From positions 36,364-41,696 of the forward strand of contig NZFC01000025.1 in the NCBI GenBank assembly GCA_002689195.1: a DNA stretch of 5,333 nt, written 5' to 3'. Both the position numbers and the translations under genes were made by a program. Below, one piece after another: positions 1 through 5,333 of the stretch. The notes beneath the pieces were generated by a model, which did not search any database, was not told the origin of the DNA, and worked only from the letters and a program-made list of their open reading frames with translations. The stretch comes from Rhodobiaceae bacterium. GTDB taxonomy: Bacteria > Pseudomonadota > Alphaproteobacteria > RS24. How positions within the stretch are numbered: the stretch's first letter is position 1; every line of letters begins with the position of its first letter.

Positions 1-203
1 TCTTCGGCCAAAGTGAGTTGGGCAAGGCGTCCACCCAGCACAGCAAACACCAGAACAAACATAATGCTGGCAAGGCGCAAGCGCGCGCGGGTCTGCTCAA
101 CCCCGTGCTGCGCCACGCCACCGGCAATCTGGCCGGCGTGAATATTCATCGCGCCCGCCCAGTCGCCACCGGCTGTCACCATAGGAAGTCTGGCGTGCTT
201 CAT
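1..203 (-). CDS. ftsI: FtsI / penicillin-binding protein 3, N-terminal fragment (runs off the window)
   Basis: Reverse-strand reading from an ATG at 203 gives 67 codons with no stop before the window edge, so only the N-terminus is present. FtsI is the septal peptidoglycan transpeptidase of the divisome, anchored in the inner membrane. What is visible is a cytoplasmic tail of about 40 residues ending in a basic stretch (RARLRLAS, residues 39-46), one hydrophobic membrane segment at about 45-58 (IMFVLVFAVLGG), then GRLAQLTL, which resembles the sequence that follows the anchor in alphaproteobacterial FtsI. The transpeptidase domain lies outside the window, so the identification rests on this anchor and on gene order: it directly follows ftsL in a dcw cluster. 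The start is supported by an AGGAGG at 216-211 with a 7-nt spacer, and by the ATGA overlap with the ftsL stop. Later ATGs (codons 8 and 19) are possible but have weaker support. Confidence 0.85.
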   Translation of the reverse strand, partial: MKHARLPMVTAGGDWAGAMNIHAGQIAGGVAQHGVEQTRARLRLASIMFVLVFAVLGGRLAQLTLAE

Positions 204-514
204 TGCGCGCCCTCCTGTTGCAACAATTTGACCGGGATCGGGGTCGGCACTGGCGGGTCGGGAAGCATGACTTGATGGGCTTCGAGCGGCGACAGCGTGA
301 GATGGCGCGACACCAGAATTTGCAAGCGGCGTGGGTCGTTCAGGCTGCTCCATTCGGCGGCAAGGGTTTGGCGCATATCTTCCGCCGCCGTGATTTTGCG
401 CTCAAGCGCATGCAATTTGCGCGCTTCGACCTCGGCGCTGTAGCGGATGTGGTAGACGGCGGCGACCAGCGACACGATCACCAAAAAGCAGACAATATTG
501 ACAATCCGGATCAT
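200..514 (-). CDS. ftsL: Cell division protein FtsL
   Basis: This 104-residue single-pass membrane protein is placed between rsmH and ftsI, the standard FtsL position. FtsL works with FtsB/DivIC and FtsQ in the divisome complex that activates FtsWI. Visible: a very short cytoplasmic N-terminus, a membrane helix at about residues 4-21 ([18 protein letters not shown]), and a charged heptad-like segment at about 26-56 fitting a periplasmic coiled coil. Then comes [19 protein letters not shown] (59-76), similar to the LN-P-RL-x-L-A-x-RHL-x-L-x-P motif I associate with alphaproteobacterial FtsL, and a proline-rich tail ([10 protein letters not shown]). The length is normal for the family. The start ATG at 514 overlaps the rsmH stop (ATGA) and has GGAGG at 525-521 with a 6-nt spacer, so the start is secure. 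FtsL sequences diverge strongly, so the call leans on topology and context as well as the motif. Confidence 0.9.
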   Translation of the reverse strand: MIRIVNIVCFLVIVSLVAAVYHIRYSAEVEARKLHALERKITAAEDMRQTLAAEWSSLNDPRRLQILVSRHLTLSPLEAHQVMLPDPPVPTPIPVKLLQQEGAQ

Positions 515-1569
515 GGGCGACCTCCAACAGCAATGGCGTGCTCGCGTTGCGGTGCGCCCGCGGGAAGCAGGCTTTCATCTTCAGGAAAGGCAGGTGCGCC
601 AGTGCGAACAGCCCCGCGCAACCGCGCCGAGCGCGCGCGGGAATTGCGCGCCAGTTCATCGGCACCGGCTTTTTGTGTGCGTTTGGGTAATTCCTGAAAA
701 CTGCTGGCCGGGCCCGCCTGCTCTGGCAGATGACGCGAGGGCCGACCGGCGCGCCCACTGCGATTGGCGAGAAATTTTTTGACCATGCGGTCTTCCAGCG
801 AGTGAAATGTGACGACCACGAGGCGTCCGCCCGGACGCAATAGGCGCTCAGCCGCATGCAGCCCGCGCAGCAATTCGCCCAGCTCATCATTCAAATAAAT
901 TCGCAAGGCCTGAAACGTCCGCGTGGCGGGATGGGCGCCTTTACCGCGCGGCTGGCCCAGCACACTGCAAACAATCTCGGCCAGTTCGCCCGTGCGCGTA
1001 ATGCGCGCGGTTTCACGACGCGCCACAAACGCCCGCACAATGGCGCGCGCGCGGCGTTCTTCGCCATAAACCGACAAAATGGATACCAGCAAGGCGGGGT
1101 CGGCCTCATTTACAAGGTCTTCGGCGCTGGTGCCGGTCGCGCCCATACGCATATCAAGCGGCCCGTCGCGCATGAAAGAAAACCCGCGCTCCGCTTGGTC
1201 GAGTTGCATGGACGAAACACCCAGATCGAGCATCACGCCATCCAATTCGCTAAACCCCGCGTCATGCGCGCGCGCTTCCATATCGCCAAAGCAGCCTTCA
1301 ATCAGATTGAGCCGCGCACCAAAGGCATCGGCCAGCGCGCCAGCATCGGCCAGTGCCTGCGGGTCGCGGTCAAGGGCAAGCACCGAGCAGCCCGCAGCTT
1401 CCAGCACCGCGCGCGTGTATCCGCCCGCCCCGAAGGTTCCATCCAGATAAATTTCCCCCTCGGCGGGTGCGATGGCGGTGACAACTTCAGACAGAAGAAC
1501 CGGAATATGAGGGGCAGAAGTCGGGGGCATGCGCGCTGGCTGCCTTTGGTTGCATCCCCCGCCGCTCAC
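511..1569 (-). CDS. rsmH: 16S rRNA (cytosine1402-N4)-methyltransferase RsmH (MraW)
   Basis: RsmH is the SAM-dependent enzyme that N4-methylates C1402 in the decoding centre of 16S rRNA. Positions use a GTG start at 1569, giving 352 residues. Seen: [10 protein letters not shown] (20-29), the SAM-binding glycine loop [16 protein letters not shown] (41-56), [10 protein letters not shown] (64-73), [15 protein letters not shown] (110-124) followed by [15 protein letters not shown] (128-142), the [20 protein letters not shown] region (205-224), and [18 protein letters not shown] (244-261). These are the family signatures in the expected order. The C-terminal [11 protein letters not shown] (308-318) is also typical, followed by about 30 extra residues. 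The GTG forms a GTGA overlap with the mraZ stop and has AGGGAG nine bases upstream; an in-frame ATG at 1530 would give 339 residues and keep every conserved block, but has no good Shine-Dalgarno. E. coli RsmH is 313 residues, so this protein is slightly long at both ends. Confidence 0.97.
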   Translation of the reverse strand: MSGGGCNQRQPARMPPTSAPHIPVLLSEVVTAIAPAEGEIYLDGTFGAGGYTRAVLEAAGCSVLALDRDPQALADAGALADAFGARLNLIEGCFGDMEARAHDAGFSELDGVMLDLGVSSMQLDQAERGFSFMRDGPLDMRMGATGTSAEDLVNEADPALLVSILSVYGEERRARAIVRAFVARRETARITRTGELAEIVCSVLGQPRGKGAHPATRTFQALRIYLNDELGELLRGLHAAERLLRPGGRLVVVTFHSLEDRMVKKFLANRSGRAGRPSRHLPEQAGPASSFQELPKRTQKAGADELARNSRARSARLRGAVRTGAPAFPEDESLLPAGAPQREHAIAVGGRP

Positions 1570-2063
1570 TGACCCGAACTCCCTGGCGGGCCGGCTTGCG
1601 CCGACAGGGAACGCAACATAGTGCGCTTTTCAAGCGCCATGCTTCGGGCATTGACCCGGAACGCGGCAAAACGGTCAGGATCCCAAATCTGAAATTTCCC
1701 GCCCAGCCCAACAAAACTTAAGGATTTGTCGATATTTGCATGGGCCAGCAAGGTTTCGGGAAGCGACACACGACCGTCAGCATCAAATGTCAGATGATGG
1801 CTATCGGCAAACAATGAGGTTGCGAGCGCGTCGCGTTCCTCGGCGAACAAGTCCAACCTGTCCACCATGGCACCGATATCGTTCATCAGAGACTGGCCGC
1901 CGCCCTCGATCGCATTTTCGGTAAAGGAGGGATAAACGAAAATACCGTGAGGGCTTGCGACATCCCCATTCTGGGCGGCGATGGCGGAACGGAAGACAGA
2001 CGGCACGGACACGCGGCCCTTGGCGTCTATTTTACTAGTTATCGTTGACATGAACGCTGTCAC
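1566..2063 (-). CDS. mraZ: MraZ, transcriptional regulator of the dcw operon
   Basis: MraZ is a ring-forming AbrB-like DNA-binding protein, known in other bacteria to bind repeated TGGG-type boxes upstream of its own gene and to control the dcw operon. The protein has the two tandem SpoVT-AbrB half-repeats. The first carries [15 protein letters not shown] (11-25) and the second [16 protein letters not shown] (91-106), each with the DxxGR loop. The usual start would be taken as the ATG at 2051, but I choose the GTG at 2063, giving 165 residues. It sits five bases after GGAGG and yields [21 protein letters not shown], which aligns in register with the M-x-R-F-L-S-N-x-T-N-R-I-D-A-K-G-R start of rhizobial MraZ. 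An ATG at 2051 would be 17 bases from that Shine-Dalgarno and would lose the conserved AF. An in-frame ATG at 2075 overlaps the Shine-Dalgarno itself. The stop overlaps the rsmH GTG. Confidence 0.95.
   Translation of the reverse strand: MTAFMSTITSKIDAKGRVSVPSVFRSAIAAQNGDVASPHGIFVYPSFTENAIEGGGQSLMNDIGAMVDRLDLFAEERDALATSLFADSHHLTFDADGRVSLPETLLAHANIDKSLSFVGLGGKFQIWDPDRFAAFRVNARSMALEKRTMLRSLSAQAGPPGSSGQ
1579..1584 (-). promoter_or_regulatory. Shine-Dalgarno of rsmH, favouring the GTG start
   Basis: Read on the minus strand this is AGGGAG, nine bases before the GTG at 1569. It lies inside the last codons of mraZ. The competing ATG at 1530 is preceded only by a poor AAAGG about 13 bases away. This favours the GTG start and coupled translation from mraZ. 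Confidence 0.55.
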
Positions 2064-2067
2064 GCCA

Positions 2068-2073
2068 CCCTCC
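2068..2073 (-). promoter_or_regulatory. Shine-Dalgarno of mraZ, selecting a GTG start
   Basis: The minus strand reads GGAGGG here. The GGAGG core is five bases before the GTG at 2063 and 17 bases before the ATG at 2051. It therefore decides in favour of the GTG. Confidence 0.7.
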
Positions 2074-2114
2074 ATTCCGTCGTGCACGCGCCCGTCGGCG
2101 CCTAATCCCCCAGA

Positions 2115-2159
2115 TGGGATTACTTGGGATAGCATGGGCATATATGGGTGTCAACGGGA
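2115..2159 (+). promoter_or_regulatory. MraZ operator: five TGGG-type boxes at exact 10-bp spacing
   Basis: On the plus strand TGGGA (2115), TGGGA (2125), TGGGC (2135), TGGGT (2145) and CGGGA (2155) recur every 10 bp with unrelated spacers of five bases. Direct repeats of TGGGN separated by five bases are the published recognition pattern of MraZ, and this array lies immediately upstream of mraZ. The boxes cover the predicted -35, spacer, -10 and start site, so occupancy should block RNA polymerase, which fits autorepression. The 10-bp period puts all boxes on the same face of the helix, matching a multimeric ring contacting successive major grooves. The boxes read on the strand opposite to mraZ. 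Confidence 0.8.
2126..2154 (-). promoter_or_regulatory. Probable sigma70-type promoter of mraZ / dcw operon
   Basis: On the minus strand there is a perfect -35 hexamer TTGACA (2154-2149), a 17-bp spacer, and a weak -10 TATCCC (2131-2126) preceded by TG one base away (extended -10, TGCTATCCC). Transcription would begin near 2119, leaving a leader of about 56 nt before the mraZ GTG. The -10 is poor in its last three positions because the CCC belongs to one of the operator boxes. That trade-off is what would be expected where a promoter is built into a repressor array. This is prediction from sequence; no start site is known to me. Confidence 0.6.
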
Positions 2160-2175
2160 TTATGTAAGCACTAAA

Positions 2176-2190
2176 TGGGCTAAAACGGGC
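2176..2190 (+). promoter_or_regulatory. Two additional upstream MraZ-like boxes
   Basis: TGGGC at 2176 and CGGGC at 2186 repeat the 10-bp spacing of the main array in the same orientation. They are offset from the fifth box by 21 bp, which is two helical turns, so they remain on the same face; the skipped slot near 2165 reads TAAGC, a degenerate box. They lie upstream of the predicted -35. They could extend the operator or be an auxiliary site. Support is by resemblance only. Confidence 0.5.
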
Positions 2191-2235
2191 GTATCCAGCC
2201 GCTTTCAACCGCGCCTAAAGGCGAGATTTACCTCG

Positions 2236-2304
2236 AAAAATCGGATTTCTCATAAGAAAACACGGGAAAAACAGGGAAAAAGCAGGCGAAAACAGCAGAA
2301 AAAA
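2236..2304. other. Phased A-tracts, probable intrinsically curved DNA
   Basis: On the plus strand runs of four to six A begin at 2236, 2257, 2267, 2277, 2289 and 2299, that is at intervals of 21, 10, 10, 12 and 10 bp. A-tracts in phase with the helical repeat bend DNA. The stretch lies between the end of rnpB and the MraZ array. GGG motifs between the tracts (CGGGA at 2263, AGGGA at 2273) partly echo the MraZ box. On the minus strand these are T-runs just after the RNase P RNA, so they may also contribute to transcript ending. Confidence 0.5.
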
Positions 2305-2663
<359 letters not shown>

Positions 2664-2668
2664 GTTGC

Positions 2669-2697
2669 TGATTACGGCGAAACCGACCCTCGGTCAA
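2669..2697 (-). promoter_or_regulatory. Probable rnpB promoter inside the 3' end of ampD
   Basis: The minus strand has -35 TTGACC (2697-2692), exactly 17 bp, then -10 TAATCA (2674-2669). Position +1 would fall at about 2662, right at the predicted 5' end of RNase P RNA. The TAA of the -10 is the ampD stop codon. The -35 matches five of six consensus bases; the -10 lacks the final T. The agreement of spacing and start position with an independently derived RNA end is the main support. Confidence 0.6.
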
Positions 2698-3499
2698 GCG
2701 CGGCTTGGGCCCGACACACGGCATAAACCAGCGTCTGCGTCTCGCCATCGGCCTGCCCGTCCACGCAAGACGGCCTGAAATGACGCTGAAAAGCACTGAT
2801 AACCGCCATCATCTGCGCTCCGAAAACCCCGTCATGGGCAATATCATAGCCATAGGCGCGCAAAGCCTGTTGCAGCGCCGCCACCGCGGGGGTCGCATCA
2901 CCCGATTTCAAGGTCGCCACCTCTTCCGGCTCCGCCGCTTCCGGCCACAAACCGACACCCGCTTCTGCCAGTGCTGCCCAGTCCAGCGCCTCGCCCGGGT
3001 CTATTTTGCGTCCAGGTGCCACATCGCTATGACCCAGCACCTTGTCAGACGCAATATTGTGGCGCGCGATAATGGCCTTTGATAAATCCACCAGTGCCGC
3101 CATTTGCGCCGGCGGATAGGCGGCCATGTGGCCGTTCGCATCATGGCCTAAATGGTCCAGTTCAATGCCAACGGACGCGCTGTTAATGTCGCGTAGGCCC
3201 TGCCACGCCGACACACCAGCATGCCAAGCGCGCGCGGCTTCATCAACCAGCGCGAAAACTTCGCCGTCGCGGGCAATCAGATAATGCGCCGACACTTCGC
3301 TGGCCGGATCACACAACCGCGCCAAGGCCGCTTCGGTATCGGCCATATTGGTATAGTGCAGGATTAGCATGGAAACATCAGTGCCGGCGGCGCGCGCGTT
3401 AAAATTCGGAGATGGCCGCGCTGTGAGGGGGCCTGTTTTAGATGGCGCTGTTTTAGATGGCGCTGTTTTAGATGGCCCTGTTTTAAACGCTCGTGTCAA
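2672..3499 (-). CDS. ampD: AmpD-type N-acetylmuramoyl-L-alanine amidase with C-terminal peptidoglycan-binding domain
   Basis: This zinc amidase should cleave the bond between (anhydro)MurNAc and the stem peptide during cell-wall recycling. The Amidase_2 domain covers about residues 29-172: LILHYT with zinc ligand His48, SAHYLI (70-75), WHAG (92-95), GIEL with Glu113, and GHSDVAPGRKIDPG with His157, Lys165 and Asp167. The His-Lys-Asp spacing (+8, +10) matches E. coli AmpD His154/Lys162/Asp164. A PG_binding_1-like domain follows at about 193-263 (LQQALRAYGYDIAHDGVFG...AFQRHF). No signal peptide is visible, so a cytoplasmic enzyme is likely. I use a TTG start at 3499, which overlaps the preceding transporter stop (TTGA) and has GGAG seven bases upstream. 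The only other plausible start, ATG at 3370, would cut off the conserved SPN segment before His48. Residues 6-25 are a KTAPS-type repeat not expected in this family. Confidence 0.93.
   Translation of the reverse strand: MTRAFKTGPSKTAPSKTAPSKTGPLTARPSPNFNARAAGTDVSMLILHYTNMADTEAALARLCDPASEVSAHYLIARDGEVFALVDEAARAWHAGVSAWQGLRDINSASVGIELDHLGHDANGHMAAYPPAQMAALVDLSKAIIARHNIASDKVLGHSDVAPGRKIDPGEALDWAALAEAGVGLWPEAAEPEEVATLKSGDATPAVAALQQALRAYGYDIAHDGVFGAQMMAVISAFQRHFRPSCVDGQADGETQTLVYAVCRAQAALDRGSVSP
3431..3485 (-). repeat. 15-bp tandem repeat (3.7 copies) in the ampD N-terminus
   Basis: Three full units begin at 3431, 3446 and 3461, with a partial unit at 3476. The second and third units are identical and the others differ at two positions or fewer. 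The unit is five codons long, so copy-number change keeps the frame. It encodes KTGPS-KTAPS-KTAPS-KTGPL (residues 6-25), a basic proline-rich linker before the amidase domain. Confidence 0.9.
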
Positions 3500-4371
3500 A
3501 GCGTGGCTCCGGCAGGGGCGAATTCGCGCTTACGCAAAGCGATAATTAAAACACCCATCAAAGTTAGCGCGCCCCCCACCCAAAAGCGCGCGCCCAACAC
3601 ATCGCCCCAGACCAACACACCGAATGTGATGCCAAAAATCGGTGCCATCAGCGTCAAGGGCGAGGTGATTGTCACATCATAGCGTTGCAGCAGGTAAAAC
3701 ATACCGGCATGGCCGACCAGACTGGCACCCAAAGCGGTGTAAACAACCCCGCCCCAAGCCTGCCAGCTCGATTGGGTCAACACGGCCACATGGTTGGCTT
3801 CAAAAATCAGCGACACCGCGATGAGCGGCGGCCAGCTAAACATCGCAATCCACGCTTGCATCTGATAGACGCCCGTATCGGAAATGCGCTTCATCACAAT
3901 CGTGCCCAGCGAGCCGATAAATGCCGCGCCGACCACCAGCACCAGCCCGATGCGCTCATTGATAATGGCCGGGTCAAAACTGATAATCATGACGCCGCCA
4001 AAAGCCATGGCAATGCCGGTCCAGCGGCGCCAGCCGACCTGCTCGCTCAAAAACACAATCGACATAATGGTGGCAAACGGCACACTAAGCTGGGTAGCCA
4101 CGGCCACGGCGGAAACATTTTCGGCCAGCGACATACCGCCATAAAACAGCGCAAAATGCACCGACCCCATCGCCATTGAGATGAAAAACACCTCCCGCAT
4201 ATGGCCTTCGACAATACGCAGGAAAGGAAACAAAATAGCTGTCAGCAGCATATAGCGCAGCGCGGTAAACAGCAGCGGCGGAATTTCGGAGACACCAGCT
4301 TTGCCAGCGACAAATGTAAACCCCCAAACTAGGCAGATAATAATCATTAGGAGCAGATGTCGTGGAGCCAT
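3496..4371 (-). CDS. EamA/DMT-family transporter (possible metabolite exporter)
   Basis: This is a hydrophobic 291-residue inner-membrane protein with about ten membrane helices and the two-fold EamA repeat (about 6-132 and 142-280). The N-terminal IICLVWGFTFVAGKAG and IPPLLFTALRYMLLT (30-44), the loop LSEQVGWRRWTGIAMAFGGV (108-127), and the second-half LVGHAGMFYLLQRYDVTITSPL (218-239) with GALTLMGVLII are typical of the superfamily. The layout resembles E. coli EamA (YdeD), an O-acetylserine/cysteine exporter (for example VWG-x-x-F-V-x-x-K-x-G and PPL-x-x-x-x-LR-x-ML). EamA paralogues carry many substrates, however, and I do not assign one. The start is the ATG at 4371, right before the first helix; a longer reading from TTG at 4422 adds 17 residues unlike the family. 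It has a weak CGGAA-type Shine-Dalgarno. It is translationally coupled to ampD downstream and divergent from the phosphatase gene. Confidence 0.9.
   Translation of the reverse strand: MAPRHLLLMIIICLVWGFTFVAGKAGVSEIPPLLFTALRYMLLTAILFPFLRIVEGHMREVFFISMAMGSVHFALFYGGMSLAENVSAVAVATQLSVPFATIMSIVFLSEQVGWRRWTGIAMAFGGVMIISFDPAIINERIGLVLVVGAAFIGSLGTIVMKRISDTGVYQMQAWIAMFSWPPLIAVSLIFEANHVAVLTQSSWQAWGGVVYTALGASLVGHAGMFYLLQRYDVTITSPLTLMAPIFGITFGVLVWGDVLGARFWVGGALTLMGVLIIALRKREFAPAGATL
3507..3510 (-). promoter_or_regulatory. Shine-Dalgarno of ampD, supporting a TTG start
   Basis: GGAG on the minus strand lies within the last codons of the transporter, seven bases before the TTG at 3499. With the TTGA stop-start overlap it argues for coupled translation from an unusual TTG codon, and thus for the repeat being translated. 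Confidence 0.5.
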
Positions 4372-4443
4372 GTTTTCCGTGTAGCATGAGTGCCGCAACA
4401 AGGCTATAGCAATGCGAGACAAGGCTTATTAAGGGCATGTGAT

Positions 4444-5133
4444 ATGGCGGTTCTACTATTCGATCTCGACGGCACGCTGGCAGATACAAATCCGGATCTG
4501 CACGCGGCGATGAACCATATTCTGGGGCAGCACGGGCTGGCACCGCTGCCGCAAGATAAAGTGCGCCATTTGATTGGCGGCGGCGCGGCGATGATTTTGC
4601 AACGCGGCTTTAGCGAACATGGGGTAACGCTTTCGGATGCGGATATGGCGGCTGCGACAGAAGAATTTGTGCTGTGGTACGACCAGAACATCGACCATGG
4701 CACACGCATTTTCGACAATCTCATGCCGATACTCGACCGCGCACGCGCGCAAAATATCAAAATGGGCGTCGTCACCAATAAGCGCGAAGGGCTGGCGGCA
4801 AAACTTCTGTTCCGGCTCAATCTGCAAGGCTATTTCGATGTGCTTGTCGGCGGCGACACGCTTGCCACCCGCAAGCCCGAACCGGAAATGGTGCACACAG
4901 CCATGACGCGGCTGGGCGGCACCCCGCACAACACTGTTCTGCTCGGCGACAGCGAAGCCGATACCGGCGCGGCGCGCGCGGCGGGGGTGAAATGCGTTTG
5001 TGTGAGTTTCGGTTATCGGCGCATACCGCTTGAGGAACTGGGCGCCGACGCCATTATCGACGATTATGCCGACCTACCCGACACTCTCGACCACTTAATG
5101 CCCGGCGTCTTCGCAGGCCTCAATTCGGATTAA
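4444..5133 (+). CDS. gph: HAD-superfamily phosphatase, phosphoglycolate phosphatase (Gph) type
   Basis: This 229-residue cytoplasmic enzyme has all four HAD motifs. Motif I is LLFDLDGTLADT with nucleophile Asp7 and acid/base Asp9. Motif II is VVTNK with Thr111. Motif III is RKPEP with Lys144. Motif IV is LLGDSEAD with Asp169 and Asp173, the Mg2+ ligands. A helical C1 cap lies between motifs I and II (about 16-85), including HLIGGGAAMILQR (42-54). Gph removes 2-phosphoglycolate, made during repair of oxidative DNA damage or by Rubisco oxygenation. The motif pattern also fits MupP, the MurNAc-6-phosphate phosphatase of cell-wall recycling, and AmpD is encoded nearby, so the substrate is uncertain. 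The start is the ATG at 4444, directly before motif I, with AAGGG at 4431-4435 and an 8-nt spacer; the in-frame GTG at 4390 would add 18 unlikely residues. The stop overlaps the stop of the convergent gene. Confidence 0.9.
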   Translation: MAVLLFDLDGTLADTNPDLHAAMNHILGQHGLAPLPQDKVRHLIGGGAAMILQRGFSEHGVTLSDADMAAATEEFVLWYDQNIDHGTRIFDNLMPILDRARAQNIKMGVVTNKREGLAAKLLFRLNLQGYFDVLVGGDTLATRKPEPEMVHTAMTRLGGTPHNTVLLGDSEADTGAARAAGVKCVCVSFGYRRIPLEELGADAIIDDYADLPDTLDHLMPGVFAGLNSD

Positions 5134-5333
5134 AAATTAACTCGCAAGGAAGCCCCGCCCGACACGATTTCCGTGTCGCCGCCAAACTCGCCGCGCAAAC
5201 CCACCTCAAGCGCAAAATATCTATTTCCAGCCGCCCGACTTGCGCCAATTAAGGCGCGGTCTTCCGGCTCGTGCTGCGCGGTTAGGGTAAAACAATCCGT
5301 GTCCGGCAAGTGATACCGGCAAGGCAAGCGCCA
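5130..5333 (-). CDS. Probable outer-membrane beta-barrel protein, C-terminal fragment
   Basis: The minus-strand frame is open from the window edge to a TAA at 5132-5130, giving 67 codons of a gene that begins outside the window. The final stretch RYFALEVGLRGEF-GGDTEIVSGGASLRVNF alternates polar and hydrophobic residues as in beta-strands. It ends in Phe with Val at -3 and Leu at -5, the C-terminal signal recognised by the BAM machinery in Gram-negative outer-membrane proteins such as autotransporter barrels. I cannot name the protein. Codon use looks coding, like its neighbours. The gene converges on gph with the two stop codons interleaved. Alternatives are another secreted beta-rich protein or a decayed gene; the visible part shows no disruption. 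Confidence 0.6.
   Translation of the reverse strand, partial: WRLPCRYHLPDTDCFTLTAQHEPEDRALIGASRAAGNRYFALEVGLRGEFGGDTEIVSGGASLRVNF

Noticed and set aside
402..890. Minus-strand open frame of 162 codons overlapping the 3' part of rsmH and ftsL
   Set aside because: It is a shifted-frame shadow of two well-supported genes and shows no domain-like composition.
856..1572. Long plus-strand open frame of 238 codons antisense to rsmH
   Set aside because: It mirrors a gene whose motifs are unmistakable, has arginine/alanine/glycine-rich low-information content with no recognisable domain, and arises readily opposite GC-rich coding DNA.
2212..2223. Short hairpin CGCC-TAAA-GGCG in the rnpB-mraZ spacer
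   Set aside because: Only four base pairs; expected by chance in a GC-rich genome.
2246..2259. Small inverted repeat TTTCT-cata-AGAAA
   Set aside because: Five A-T-rich base pairs with no following T-run on either strand; too weak to call a terminator or operator.
3685..4179. Plus-strand open frame of 164 codons antisense to the EamA transporter
   Set aside because: His/Arg/Asn-rich shadow of a membrane protein gene; no independent Shine-Dalgarno or motif.
4372..4422. Upstream extension of the transporter from a TTG at 4422
   Set aside because: It would overlap the leader of the divergent phosphatase gene and add 17 residues not expected ahead of the first EamA helix; the ATG at 4371 is more natural.
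4390..4443. Upstream extension of the phosphatase from a GTG at 4390
   Set aside because: HAD phosphatases of this type begin a few residues before the DxDGT motif, and the ATG at 4444 has its own AAGGG Shine-Dalgarno.
4372..4443. Search for divergent promoters between the transporter and phosphatase
   Set aside because: I saw no hexamer pair with acceptable spacing on either strand, so no promoter is called although one or two must exist nearby.

Overview
The window reads as a chromosomal piece of an alphaproteobacterium. The evidence is a dcw (division and cell wall) cluster that begins mraZ-rsmH-ftsL-ftsI, an RhFLSN-like MraZ N-terminus (TAFMST before [11 protein letters not shown]), an alphaproteobacterial-style AmpD and a type A RNase P RNA. 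Base composition is moderately GC-rich throughout. I see no sign of insertion sequences, phage, CRISPR or recent transfer, and I do not assign a genus.

Layout. Positions 1-2063, minus strand: the start of the dcw operon, in the order mraZ (2063 to 1566), rsmH (1569 to 511), ftsL (514 to 200) and the first 67 codons of ftsI (203 to the window edge). Each gene overlaps the next through a shared NTGA, so translation is probably coupled. Positions 2064-2304: a gene-free stretch of about 240 bp. It holds a mraZ promoter embedded in a helically phased array of TGGG-type boxes, which fits a MraZ operator, and further upstream a run of phased A-tracts. Positions 2305-2663, minus: the RNase P RNA gene (rnpB), apparently driven by a promoter lying inside the 3' end of ampD. 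Positions 2672-3499, minus: an AmpD-type N-acetylmuramoyl-L-alanine amidase with a peptidoglycan-binding tail and an odd 15-bp tandem repeat at its N-terminus. Positions 3496-4371, minus: an EamA/DMT-family transporter, coupled to ampD by a TTGA overlap. Positions 4444-5133, plus: a HAD phosphatase of the Gph (phosphoglycolate phosphatase) type, divergent from the transporter. Positions 5130-5333, minus: the C-terminal end of a probable outer-membrane beta-barrel protein that enters from beyond the window and overlaps the phosphatase stop tail-to-tail.

How the genes work together. MraZ is the transcriptional regulator of the dcw operon. RsmH methylates 16S rRNA. FtsL and FtsI are divisome membrane proteins for septal peptidoglycan synthesis. 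AmpD belongs to cell-wall recycling, and the Gph-like phosphatase next door could be either a housekeeping 2-phosphoglycolate phosphatase or a MupP-like MurNAc-6-phosphate phosphatase of the same recycling route; sequence reading alone does not decide. The gene content is conventional. The points worth a second look are regulatory: the multi-box MraZ operator, the promoter of rnpB overlapping the ampD stop codon, the phased A-tracts and the AmpD repeat. I found no convincing new biological system.
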